Positions 30,220 through 38,167 of a stretch of DNA of 64,000 nucleotides are shown piece after piece (position 1 is the first letter of the stretch; each line of letters starts with the position of its first letter). A model generated the notes under the pieces. That model worked only from the letters and a program-made list of their open reading frames with translations. It was not told the DNA's origin and made no database searches. Source of the stretch: an uncultured Vibrio sp. (GTDB lineage: Bacteria > Pseudomonadota > Gammaproteobacteria > Enterobacterales > Vibrionaceae); contig NZ_OY776223.1 in NCBI RefSeq assembly GCF_963675395.1, positions 2,852,001 to 2,916,000 on the forward strand, written 5' to 3'. Position numbers and translations under genes: made by a program.

Positions 30220-31383
30220 ATGTCTGCTCATCGAATGTATTCAATGATGGTTATGTGGGTGGCAATAACGCTTTCTGGATGCTCACTTTTAGAAGTGAAA
30301 ATCGACAGCCAAACCGTTCCCCTTACCCAGCAAGAACTCAATATGCGTATATTGACGCGAGAATATGCGCTGCAATTTTTTGCTCAGGTAGAGCAAGCAG
30401 CTGATGCGTTAGAAGCTCAGTATGATCCCAATGACCAAATTAACCAGTCTTACATTCTGTTGTGGAAGATAAACGCGGAAGAAGGCTTGCAGGCTGCGGC
30501 TTTTCAGGTCACACCTATGGCTGGGCTGATTGATACCTGGGTCTTCGCCCATCAAGTTGACGAGTTTTATTCCACTGGCGCTGGCAGCAATCTGTTTGCT
30601 ACGGATGAAGCGAAAAAAGTCTCTCAGCATTTGGCGTATGAAGTCGATAAGCTCGCGCAATCCGTATTGAAAAAAGAAGTGTATGACAATACCAAACGCT
30701 TTGTGGCTGACTTTGTGAGACAGCACCCTTTTGCTGATCTAAGTATGATCAGAACGCCAGCTTATCGAGCATGGTTGGAATTCAATCAGATCAGTGAAGA
30801 AGAAGCGGTGACCACTTTAGGAACCATGCCAGAAGCGCTGGGGGATGTGTCAGATCGTTTGAGTTTAGCATCGAAACAAACACCAAAGATCATGACCTGG
30901 AAGGCACAATTACTGGCGTTAAACAGCTCAGCCAGCATTGAAAAAGTCAACGCGGCGCTAAGTAGCCTACAAGTGACGGCTGATTCGATGAGAGATTTTA
31001 TCGATAACAACCCAGAATATATGCGCTATTTAGCCGAGCAAATGGCGGTTGAACTTCAGCCACTGGTTGATGATATTGATATGAAAACCGAAGCGCGCTT
31101 ATCGCAGTTAGGTGAAGAGCGTCAGGCGCTGGAAGATATGGTGGCGAGAGAGCGTCAAGAAATTGCGTTGATTATTACTCATGAACGAGAAAAGTTTGCA
31201 CAAGACATGGATCGCGTCTCTCAACAGGTTGTCGATCTGGCAATGACGAAGTTGGTCGAGCTGGTGAAAAGCACGATTGTCTACTTCATTCTATTCATTA
31301 TCGCGATATTCTTTGCTCCACTTGGGTTAGGTTATGTACTGGGTAAGCGTGCATCAGTCAAAGCAAAGGGAAAAGAAAATTAG
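30220..31383 (+). CDS. Lipoprotein with coiled coil and C-terminal membrane helix
   Basis: This 387-residue protein is of unrecognised family. The start at 30220 follows AAAGG and gives a signal peptide with lipobox TLSGC (Cys21) and Ser at +2, which normally sends lipoproteins to the outer membrane. The body is almost all helical, with a charged coiled coil near residues 290-345 (GEERQALEDMVARERQEIA). It ends in a hydrophobic helix (IVYFILFIIAIFFAPLGLG) and a basic tail (GKRASVKAKGKEN). One end in each membrane would make it a periplasm-spanning tether. That topology is inferred. The natural terminator after it was split by the IS4-family element. Confidence 0.78.
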   Translation: MSAHRMYSMMVMWVAITLSGCSLLEVKIDSQTVPLTQQELNMRILTREYALQFFAQVEQAADALEAQYDPNDQINQSYILLWKINAEEGLQAAAFQVTPMAGLIDTWVFAHQVDEFYSTGAGSNLFATDEAKKVSQHLAYEVDKLAQSVLKKEVYDNTKRFVADFVRQHPFADLSMIRTPAYRAWLEFNQISEEEAVTTLGTMPEALGDVSDRLSLASKQTPKIMTWKAQLLALNSSASIEKVNAALSSLQVTADSMRDFIDNNPEYMRYLAEQMAVELQPLVDDIDMKTEARLSQLGEERQALEDMVARERQEIALIITHEREKFAQDMDRVSQQVVDLAMTKLVELVKSTIVYFILFIIAIFFAPLGLGYVLGKRASVKAKGKEN

Positions 31384-31427
31384 TGTTACTGAATCACTTG
31401 AATTAAGTTTACACAAACAAAAAGAGC

Positions 31428-31435
31428 GCGATGGC
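31428..31435. repeat. Left 8-bp target duplication of the IS4-family element
   Basis: GCGATGGC flanks the left end and recurs at 32869-32876. Rejoining the flanks rebuilds a symmetrical hairpin with A and T runs, AAAAAGAGCGC and GCGCTCTTTTT around GATG. The target was therefore the loop of a bidirectional terminator. Confidence 0.88.
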
Positions 31436-31440
31436 GTAAT

Positions 31441-31474
31441 GCCAGTCAGTTAAGCTGACTGGCTTTCTTTTTAT
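31441..31474 (+). terminator. Terminator hairpin at the left end of the IS4-family element
   Basis: GCCAGTCAG and CTGACTGGC form a stem around TTAAG, followed by TTTCTTTTT on the plus strand. It can replace the split native terminator for the lipoprotein gene. It overlaps the transposase 3' end (stop at 31446). Confidence 0.78.
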
Positions 31475-32774
31475 TAGGGTATTTTCTGACTTTTGCTTTG
31501 ACGGCCCTCGGGTATATCCGATCTTCTCGTTTGATAGGCAATACATGGTGAGAGGTCTCTTCTATCAAGTGAGTGATCCTCTTTGGTATCGTTCCTGCTG
31601 ATTCTAGCCAGAAGCCATGGATTAGATGAATAATGGCGTGAGCACAAGTCGTGAAACTCAGTTGGTTTGGATATAAACCAGGTATGCTGGAGGCCATGTT
31701 AACCATCTGATACCTCAGTATATTGTAGGCTAAAAGCAGTCCCCATAACTCTTGGCGAACCATCTCTGGCTTTTTACTTCTTAGTGTAAATTCATTTTTA
31801 AGAAGCGCTGATTTCATTTCTCTGTAACCTACCTCTATCTCCCAACGATGGCTATACAAGTCCGTTATTTCTGAACTTGGGTAACGCATTGCGTCTGTCA
31901 TGGATGTGAAGATATTGACCTCTTTCCCTTTGATTGTTCGAGTTATCAGTCGTACTTGTATGGCTTCTGGTAGGTCTGGGAACTTTTTCCTAGCTTGAGG
32001 GTTAGATTTCAACTCAACAAGCTTGTCGTTTCTTCCAAGTTTACTTATTACCGTGTATTGAGTCCCTTTTCTCATGGGTATCATCCAGTGACGCTCGCGA
32101 CCAGTGCAAGCCCAGCGATTCAACAGACCAAGCGAGAAAAAGCCTCTATCGAACATCGTTAAACTATTGTCTGGAGTGGTTTCGATTAGGTTTTCTGCCA
32201 GCTTCATTTCATTCGTTTTATAGCTATCGAAAGCACTAGCAATAAGCATATGACTGGTCACTTCCATCTGACATACCATGCGAACTTGAGGAAAGCTCGC
32301 GTCGCCATTCTGATTTGAAGGGGCTTTGAAGGCCTCTCGATTTTCATCACTATCCGGCGTTCTCCAAAGCACACCATCGACGGCAAGCAGCTTCAACCCT
32401 GACCATGTGGGATGTTGTGCCTCTTGATTCCAAAGTCTTTGGCTTTGATGAAACACTTGCTTTACCGCTTCGTCGCCTAATCGTTGTCTCGCTTGAACAA
32501 TAGCGCTTGGGGCTACCAAAGCTTTCTTACCTGGTAGCATCAGTTGAGCTTTGGACACAATGCTCCATAAAGGCTCTTGTCGATATAAAGACATAGCAAT
32601 CACAGACCAGACAGCCATATCAAGGGGGATTCGACGCTTACGAATAGTTGCTACACCAGTAGTTTCAAGGCATTGGTTAATAAAATCAGGGGAGAGAATA
32701 TCACTTAGATTTCCCAGCTGTTCAGTGTTTGGTGCATAGCGATTAGCAAGTGATAAGGCTGTAGTTAATTGCAA
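31446..32774 (-). CDS. IS4-family transposase
   Basis: This is a 442-residue DDE transposase. The candidate catalytic residues are Asp in [11 protein letters not shown], Asp in [10 protein letters not shown] and Glu in the IS4 signature Y-x2-R-x3-E-x6-K, seen exactly as [15 protein letters not shown]. The start is TTG at 32774, which gives the usual family N-terminus (MQLTTALSL). The next in-frame Met is over 50 codons later. No frameshift is present. A hairpin directly upstream (32779-32810) could block readthrough transcription into the gene. Confidence 0.93.
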   Translation of the reverse strand: MQLTTALSLANRYAPNTEQLGNLSDILSPDFINQCLETTGVATIRKRRIPLDMAVWSVIAMSLYRQEPLWSIVSKAQLMLPGKKALVAPSAIVQARQRLGDEAVKQVFHQSQRLWNQEAQHPTWSGLKLLAVDGVLWRTPDSDENREAFKAPSNQNGDASFPQVRMVCQMEVTSHMLIASAFDSYKTNEMKLAENLIETTPDNSLTMFDRGFFSLGLLNRWACTGRERHWMIPMRKGTQYTVISKLGRNDKLVELKSNPQARKKFPDLPEAIQVRLITRTIKGKEVNIFTSMTDAMRYPSSEITDLYSHRWEIEVGYREMKSALLKNEFTLRSKKPEMVRQELWGLLLAYNILRYQMVNMASSIPGLYPNQLSFTTCAHAIIHLIHGFWLESAGTIPKRITHLIEETSHHVLPIKREDRIYPRAVKAKVRKYPNKKKASQLN

Positions 32775-32778
32775 AAGA

Positions 32779-32810
32779 AAAGGCTCTAAGATTGAATTCT
32801 TAGAGCCTTT
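32779..32810. terminator. Hairpin just upstream of the IS4-family transposase
   Basis: AAAGGCTCTAAGA and TCTTAGAGCCTTT are perfect arms around a 6-base loop, four bases before the transposase start codon. It likely limits impinging transcription or translation. Confidence 0.7.
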
Positions 32811-32868
32811 ATAAACGAGTTGGAGGATCGTTCAACCGATTAGTTATCGCTTAACTGATCGGCATTAC

Positions 32869-32876
32869 GCGATGGC
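32869..32876. repeat. Right 8-bp target duplication of the IS4-family element
   Basis: GCGATGGC is an exact copy of 31428-31435, followed by the surviving half-stem and T run GCTCTTTTTG of the split terminator. Confidence 0.88.
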
Positions 32877-32908
32877 GCTCTTTTTGTATTTAATATCAGC
32901 AAACGATA

Positions 32909-34342
32909 TTAGGCTGTTTGTTGTTGGAGTTCCGTGTCTTCCTGCTGAGAAGATTCTGCCACCGGCTCGCACTTATCAACAAACCACCCCATGTAAGAAC
33001 TGATGATGGTCACGATAATACAAACAAAGCTCAGCCACATGAAAGGAGCATAAGACAGGGTCGCGACGCCTAGGATACTCGCCATATAGATACCGTTGTC
33101 ACTCCATGGAACCATACCTGAGGTTAAGGTGCCACCGAACTCTGCGTTACGAGATAAGTTTTTGCGTTTGTAACCAAGACGGTCGTAGTTTTTAGCACAG
33201 ATTTTTGGCGTCAGGATGAGAGACACGTACATTGCTGAACCAAATACGTTACCCATAAATGCGGTACCAATGGTGCTGGTTGCCAATGAACCAGAGCTTT
33301 GGACACGTTTTTCAAATAGCTTCGCAATGGTTTCTAACACGCCAACTTTATCCAGCAAACCACCAAAGCCCAAACCAAATACGATCACAGCGACTGAGCC
33401 CAGCATAGACGACATACCGCCTCGGTTTAGGATAGAGTCGATAAAATCAACACCAGACGAAATAGCAAATGGCGCCCAGGCTGTGTTGAAGGCAGTCAGA
33501 AAGTCAACGTCTTGGATCATGACTGCCCAGATGATACCCAGTAAAGAACCAAAGCTGATAACTGGGAAAGAAGGCATGCGCATCGCCAATAAGCCAAGCA
33601 CGATTACCACAGGAACAAACGAATAAGGTGTGATGTAAAATTGTTGCTCCATTGCTTTGATCACAGAGCCTACCTGGCTCATATCGACTTGGCCCGCATA
33701 GTGGAAGCCGAATGCCGTGAACATAATGCCAGTGATGATGTAGCTGATCAGAGCAATAGGTAACATACCTTTAATGTGTTCCATTACTTCAACGTTAGAC
33801 ATAGAAGATGCAAGGATCACTGAGTCAGACAGTGGTGACATTTTATCACCAAAGTAACAGCCAGAGAGTACAGCACCCGCTGTGATTGGAGCTGGAACTC
33901 CCAGACCTTGTCCAATTCCCATCATCGCAATACCTGCAGTACCTGCCGCACCCCAAGAGGTACCCGTTGCTAATGCAGTTAGTGAGCAGATGATCATTGT
34001 TGCAAGCAAAAAGATAGATGGGTGAATAGCTTTTAGCCCATAGTAAATAATGGTTGGTACGATACCACCGGATATCCAGGTGCCAACAAGTGCACCAACG
34101 GCGAGAAGAATCAGCACCGCACCAAGACCGTTGGAAATGCCATTTAATGCCGCTTTTTCAAGGTCTTTATACTGATGACCCAGTTTTATACCCAATAGCA
34201 TGATAATGAACCAGCCAATGTACAGTGCCAATTGGATTGGAAGATCGAGTTTAGCAGTGAACGAAAATGCCAAAAGAAGGAATAAACCCAACGAGACAAA
34301 TACTTGTATCAGGTTAGGAAGGCGTGTTGTAACTTGCTTCAT
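32909..34342 (-). CDS. nhaC: Na+/H+ antiporter NhaC
   Basis: This 477-residue, polytopic inner-membrane NhaC-family antiporter exchanges Na+ for H+ and supports pH and salt homeostasis. It has about 11-12 hydrophobic helices. Conserved stretches include TALATGTSWGAAGTAGIA, SGCYFGDKMSPLSDS and GMVPWSDNG. The start at 34342 (MKQVTTRLPN, after AGGC) is preferred over the open frame to 34417. The C-terminus ends in a Gln/Glu-rich tail. The original terminator downstream has been split by the IS4-family element. Confidence 0.93.
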   Translation of the reverse strand: MKQVTTRLPNLIQVFVSLGLFLLLAFSFTAKLDLPIQLALYIGWFIIMLLGIKLGHQYKDLEKAALNGISNGLGAVLILLAVGALVGTWISGGIVPTIIYYGLKAIHPSIFLLATMIICSLTALATGTSWGAAGTAGIAMMGIGQGLGVPAPITAGAVLSGCYFGDKMSPLSDSVILASSMSNVEVMEHIKGMLPIALISYIITGIMFTAFGFHYAGQVDMSQVGSVIKAMEQQFYITPYSFVPVVIVLGLLAMRMPSFPVISFGSLLGIIWAVMIQDVDFLTAFNTAWAPFAISSGVDFIDSILNRGGMSSMLGSVAVIVFGLGFGGLLDKVGVLETIAKLFEKRVQSSGSLATSTIGTAFMGNVFGSAMYVSLILTPKICAKNYDRLGYKRKNLSRNAEFGGTLTSGMVPWSDNGIYMASILGVATLSYAPFMWLSFVCIIVTIISSYMGWFVDKCEPVAESSQQEDTELQQQTA

Positions 34343-34772
34343 ACGTGCCTCTGTATATCGTGGAGCAGCAAAAGAAGGCGCTCCTTGTTGCAATAGCGGT
34401 ATAACATACAGTAACAAAAACTATATTTCGAACATTTGGTCTTTTATGTTGATCTTGTGCGGATTAAACGTTTGCATGTGAAGTTATTTTCTAGTTGGAT
34501 TTAAATAAATTGGTGTTAAATGTTGTGTGGTGTGAAAAACATGTGCTTCAAATGTTACAGAGCAATGAGTGGTAAGACCAATCTAGCTATTAAATAACTT
34601 TTCCTACTTGCAAATTCTAATTTCCCGAACTGCAAACGCGTAAAAATCACTTTTAATGCGATTTTTCGGAAGAAAACATTAAAAATTGAGCTTATTTACA
34701 AAATAGGGGTTGAGATTTCTCTGCGAAAATTGAACTATGGGGGAGGTTTTTAATACATGGAGAGTTAAGGCG
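34343..34772. promoter_or_regulatory. Divergent nhaC/asd intergenic region
   Basis: A 430-base AT-rich stretch should hold promoters for both genes. I looked for a lysine riboswitch before asd and saw no recognisable conserved core. No operator is assigned. Confidence 0.4.
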
Positions 34773-35888
34773 ATGAGAGTTGGTTTAGTTGGTTGGCGCG
34801 GTATGGTTGGTTCAGTCCTAATGCAGCGCATGGTTGAAGAAAAAGACTTCGATCTAATCGAACCAGTATTCTACAGTACTTCTCAAATTGGTATCCCTGC
34901 TCCTAACTTAGGAAAAGACGCAGGCTTACTGCAAGACGCGTTTGATATTGAAAGTTTAAAACAGCTTGATGCGGTGATTACGTGTCAAGGTGGTGGCTAC
35001 ACTGAAAAAGTTTACCCAGCGCTTCGTCAAGCTGGTTGGAAAGGTTACTGGATCGATGCTGCATCGACGTTGCGTATGGCAGAAGATTCAATCATCACAC
35101 TGGATCCTGTAAACCTGAAGCAAATCCAGCAAGGCATTCACAGTGGCACTAACACGTTTGTTGGTGGCAACTGTACCGTAAGCTTGATGCTAATGGGTCT
35201 TGGCGGTCTGTTCGAGAAAGGTTTAGTTGAATGGACAAGCGCAATGACGTACCAGGCGGCTTCTGGCGCAGGTGCACAAAACATGCGTGAACTGATCTCT
35301 CAAATGGGCGTGATCAACGATTCTGTAAGCTCAGAACTTGCCAACCCAGCAAGCTCTATCCTGGATATCGATAAGAAAGTTGCAGACACGATGCGCAGCG
35401 CTTCTTTCCCAACGGATAAGTTTGGGGTACCTCTAGCTGGTTCACTTATCCCGTGGATCGATGTAAAACGCGATAACGGTCAGAGCAAAGAAGAGTGGAA
35501 AGCGGGCGTTGAAGCGAACAAGATTCTTGGCTTCCAAGATGCACCTGTTCCTATCGATGGTACTTGTGTACGTATCGGTGCGATGCGTTGTCACTCACAA
35601 GCTTTGACTATCAAGCTGAAGCAAAATGTACCAATGGATGAAATCGAAGAGATCATTGCTACTCACAACGATTGGGTAAAAGTGATTCCAAACGAGCGAG
35701 ACATCACGGCGCAAGAGCTATCGCCAGCGAAAGTAACAGGCACGATGTCTGTACCGGTTGGTCGTTTACGTAAAATGGCGATGGGTGATGACTTCCTGAA
35801 CGCGTTTACGGTTGGTGACCAATTGCTTTGGGGTGCAGCAGAGCCGCTACGTCGTACTCTGAGAATTATCCTTCAAGAGAAAGCATAA
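34773..35888 (+). CDS. asd: Aspartate-semialdehyde dehydrogenase
   Basis: Asd reduces aspartyl phosphate to aspartate semialdehyde with NADPH, feeding Lys, Thr, Met and diaminopimelate synthesis. The product has 371 residues. The nucleotide motif is [13 protein letters not shown] (residues 4-16), the catalytic cysteine is in [10 protein letters not shown] near residue 135, and the general-base histidine region is [11 protein letters not shown]. The start at 34773 is chosen from the family N-terminus [10 protein letters not shown] and the AAGG just before it. Length and motifs match the gammaproteobacterial type 1 enzyme. Confidence 0.96.
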   Translation: MRVGLVGWRGMVGSVLMQRMVEEKDFDLIEPVFYSTSQIGIPAPNLGKDAGLLQDAFDIESLKQLDAVITCQGGGYTEKVYPALRQAGWKGYWIDAASTLRMAEDSIITLDPVNLKQIQQGIHSGTNTFVGGNCTVSLMLMGLGGLFEKGLVEWTSAMTYQAASGAGAQNMRELISQMGVINDSVSSELANPASSILDIDKKVADTMRSASFPTDKFGVPLAGSLIPWIDVKRDNGQSKEEWKAGVEANKILGFQDAPVPIDGTCVRIGAMRCHSQALTIKLKQNVPMDEIEEIIATHNDWVKVIPNERDITAQELSPAKVTGTMSVPVGRLRKMAMGDDFLNAFTVGDQLLWGAAEPLRRTLRIILQEKA

Positions 35889-35908
35889 GTTTTCGATTTA
35901 TCATATCA

Positions 35909-35938
35909 AGAGCTCCTTTTTAGGAGCTCTTTTTTTTG
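35909..35938. terminator. Bidirectional terminator overlapping the 3' end of the K+ channel gene
   Basis: AAGAGCTCC and GGAGCTCTT arms around TTTTTA are followed by an 8-base T run on the plus strand. It ends asd. The right arm and T run also encode the last codons and the stop (35920-35922) of the convergent K+ channel gene. Confidence 0.88.
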
Positions 35939-36792
35939 CCTTCGCCCTGCACCACGCGCTTGTCAGGGTCCGCCAATTCACTTCCACAGTGCTTGCAGTA
36001 GATTGCATCCGGGTCATGGCCTGCTTGCGAACAGTTTGGGCATTTGACCAATTCTTTATGTGATTGAATTTCCTGGTGCAACTCTGCGGTAAAGATACCT
36101 GTTGGCACGGCGATTATCGAATAACCCAGCAACATCGTGACAGAAGCGAGTGCTTTTCCTAGATTGGTTTGGGGGACCAAATCACCGTACCCAACTGTGG
36201 TAATGGTCACAATGGCCCAGTAAATGCTTTTTGGGATACTGGTGAAACCATTTTCTGGTCCCTCAACGATATATATCAGTGATCCAAATATGGTTACAAG
36301 AATGGCAACAGCACTGAAAAAGATAAAGATTTTTCTGCGAGCCATGAGTAACGAGCGAAGTAGAACATTAGAGTCTTGAAGATAGCGTACTAACTTTAAA
36401 ATTCGGAAAATACGCAACACACGCAGTGCTCTTATCACACCCATAAATGATGCTGATGGAAAGAATAGCACTAAGTAGGTTGGCAGAATCGCCAGTAAAT
36501 CAACAATCCCGTAGAAGCTTTTTGCATAAGCGGCGGGTTTGGGTGAGCAATATAGGCGAAGAAGGTACTCGATGGTAAACAGGCCGGTAAAGGTGTACTC
36601 AAGGTACTTTAGCTCCTTTGCCCATTCAGCTTGCACCGTAGGAATAGAGTCGAGGACCAGCACAGCCAGTGAGCTTAATATCGCAATAATTAATACGATA
36701 TCAAACGTTCGACCAGCCTTGGTATGCGTACCAAAAATGGTAACGTAGAGTGTATTTTTCAGAGAGTGAGTCTTCATGACAAAGCGATCCAT
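35920..36792 (-). CDS. Voltage-gated K+ channel-like protein with C-terminal zinc ribbon
   Basis: This 290-residue six-helix ion channel has a voltage-sensor S4 helix with regularly spaced arginines (RALRVLRIFRILKLVR, near residue 130). The selectivity filter is TVGYGD at residues 199-204. The cytoplasmic tail has a zinc-ribbon pattern with C251, C254, C266 and C269, then a basic end (GEGKKKSS). No TrkA/RCK domain follows, unlike E. coli Kch. The final Lys/Ser codons lie in the terminator shared with asd. A second ATG at 36777 is possible. The physiological role is not known. Confidence 0.88.
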   Translation of the reverse strand: MDRFVMKTHSLKNTLYVTIFGTHTKAGRTFDIVLIIAILSSLAVLVLDSIPTVQAEWAKELKYLEYTFTGLFTIEYLLRLYCSPKPAAYAKSFYGIVDLLAILPTYLVLFFPSASFMGVIRALRVLRIFRILKLVRYLQDSNVLLRSLLMARRKIFIFFSAVAILVTIFGSLIYIVEGPENGFTSIPKSIYWAIVTITTVGYGDLVPQTNLGKALASVTMLLGYSIIAVPTGIFTAELHQEIQSHKELVKCPNCSQAGHDPDAIYCKHCGSELADPDKRVVQGEGKKKSS

Positions 36793-36827
36793 GGTTGAAT
36801 CGCTCTATCATACAAGCTTATGGAATA

Positions 36828-37466
36828 TCAGGCTAATCCGGGAAATAGGTTACGTAGCCCATTAGCGATGAACTCAATGCCGAGTGCACCAAGGATCAGG
36901 CCCATAATACGGGTGATTACGTTGATCCCTGTTTGGCCTAGGAAGCGAACGATCAATGGAGCTGAGCGAAACAGCAACCAAGAGCAGAAACAAAACACAC
37001 CAATCGTAATACTAATACCGACAGTATCCAGCATAGTCGGGTAACGAGCGCCATAAACGATGGTTGAGCTGATCGCGCCGGGCCCAGCCATTAGAGGCAT
37101 TGCTAGCGGAACCACGCCAATCTGTTCGCGGCTGACGTATTCCGATTTCTCTTGTTTATTCTGTTTATCCTCACCTAACTTACCGCTCATCATTGAGAAT
37201 GCGATGCTTAACAGTAGCAACCCGCCTGCAACGCGAAACGAATCCAGAGAAATGCTGAACATGTCCAGTAGCAGTTGACCAGCTAAAAGTGAGATACAAA
37301 GAATAATCGCAACGGCAATGTTTGCGGTTGTGGCTGTTTTACTCTTTTCTTCAGGTGTCATATGACCCGTGAGTGATACGAACACTGGCATGATGCCAAC
37401 AGGGTTAACAGCAGCAACCAGACCTAAAAAAAACTGTAAGAAAATAGCGATCTCAAAAGTTTGCAT
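36828..37466 (-). CDS. MarC-family inner-membrane protein (YchE-like)
   Basis: This 212-residue protein of the MarC/UPF0056 family has six predicted helices. Conserved segments are AVNPVGIMPVFVSLT and VPLAMPLMAGPGAIS. The function of the family is not established, and the old multidrug-resistance link was withdrawn. Its place beside and divergent from adhE matches E. coli ychE, so I regard it as YchE-like rather than YhgN-like. Confidence 0.88.
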   Translation of the reverse strand: MQTFEIAIFLQFFLGLVAAVNPVGIMPVFVSLTGHMTPEEKSKTATTANIAVAIILCISLLAGQLLLDMFSISLDSFRVAGGLLLLSIAFSMMSGKLGEDKQNKQEKSEYVSREQIGVVPLAMPLMAGPGAISSTIVYGARYPTMLDTVGISITIGVFCFCSWLLFRSAPLIVRFLGQTGINVITRIMGLILGALGIEFIANGLRNLFPGLA

Positions 37467-38167
37467 AGTGCATTCTCATAAAAATTCACATAAGTGAAAA
37501 ATGGAGAGAGTAGGGTATCCAAATCGTTTGAAGTAAAAGACTCTCTGTTCAGACGATATGGCAATGGGCGCTAAATGTAAGTTAAAACATCACCAAGTAG
37601 AAATGAAAAAAACTAACGTATTTCCCATACTATTTGTGAGAAAAACTAATTTTTTAAAAAACTGTATCTAATATGGAAATCAAATGTTGCGTGGGGTGCT
37701 ATTGTTTAACAGTTGTGTTTTACACAAACATTCACATTGGTGCACTTTTGATTAAAACAAAGGTTGATTGCAGATGGGTGAAGCAATTCGATATACTATT
37801 AGTAGCACATTAAATTAGGCTTACATGTAATTTTTATGTCTAAAAATGAAACTTTTTTACAGTCTGATGTGATTAATTTCATTTGTTTGTCTGTTTGCTG
37901 CTTTTTTGTTCTATGGTTTGTAAGGTGTAAAGTTGTTTATTATCAGTTGTTTATAGTTGCATTTGTCACTTATACTACACTTTGGTGGTATTTCGAGGAT
38001 GAGAACTGATCCAAGTCAATTATTTTCATACTGTGAAACATTATACTCAGCCATGAAAGCAATTTACTAAGTCGTTTGGTTGTTAAGTGGCTGATAGGCA
38101 GCAAGAAGAGATAAGCAATAGCCTTACTAAAAAGTTTTTAATATTTGTTAATTTTAGGAGAATCCCT
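37467..38167. promoter_or_regulatory. Long AT-rich adhE upstream region
   Basis: About 700 bases without a convincing gene precede adhE. The stretch is rich in T and A runs and holds partial palindromes such as TGTGTTTTACACA near 37715. It should contain the adhE promoter, but no Rex, Fnr or Cra site could be named. The adhE frame is open back to 38087, and the residues encoded there do not fit the family. Confidence 0.5.

Larger units (their letters stand above)
31436..32868 (-). mobile_element. Complete IS4-family insertion sequence, 1433 bp
   Basis: Terminal inverted repeats of 19 bp differ at two positions: GTAATGCCAGTCAGTTAAG on the left and GTAATGCCGATCAGTTAAG read inward from the right. 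One transposase gene fills it, and an 8-bp duplication flanks it. It carries terminator-like hairpins at both ends. It looks intact. It sits between the lipoprotein gene and nhaC inside their shared terminator. Confidence 0.92.

Noticed and set aside
34343..34772. Lysine riboswitch before asd
   Set aside because: No conserved L-box core or multi-stem pattern could be seen by eye.
37700..37745. CRP- or Rex-like site upstream of adhE
   Set aside because: Only partial palindromes such as TGTGTTTTACACA are present and do not match the known consensus well enough.
38087..38167. Extended AdhE start at 38087
   Set aside because: The extra 27 residues are not family-like, and TAGGAG directly precedes the ATG at 38168.
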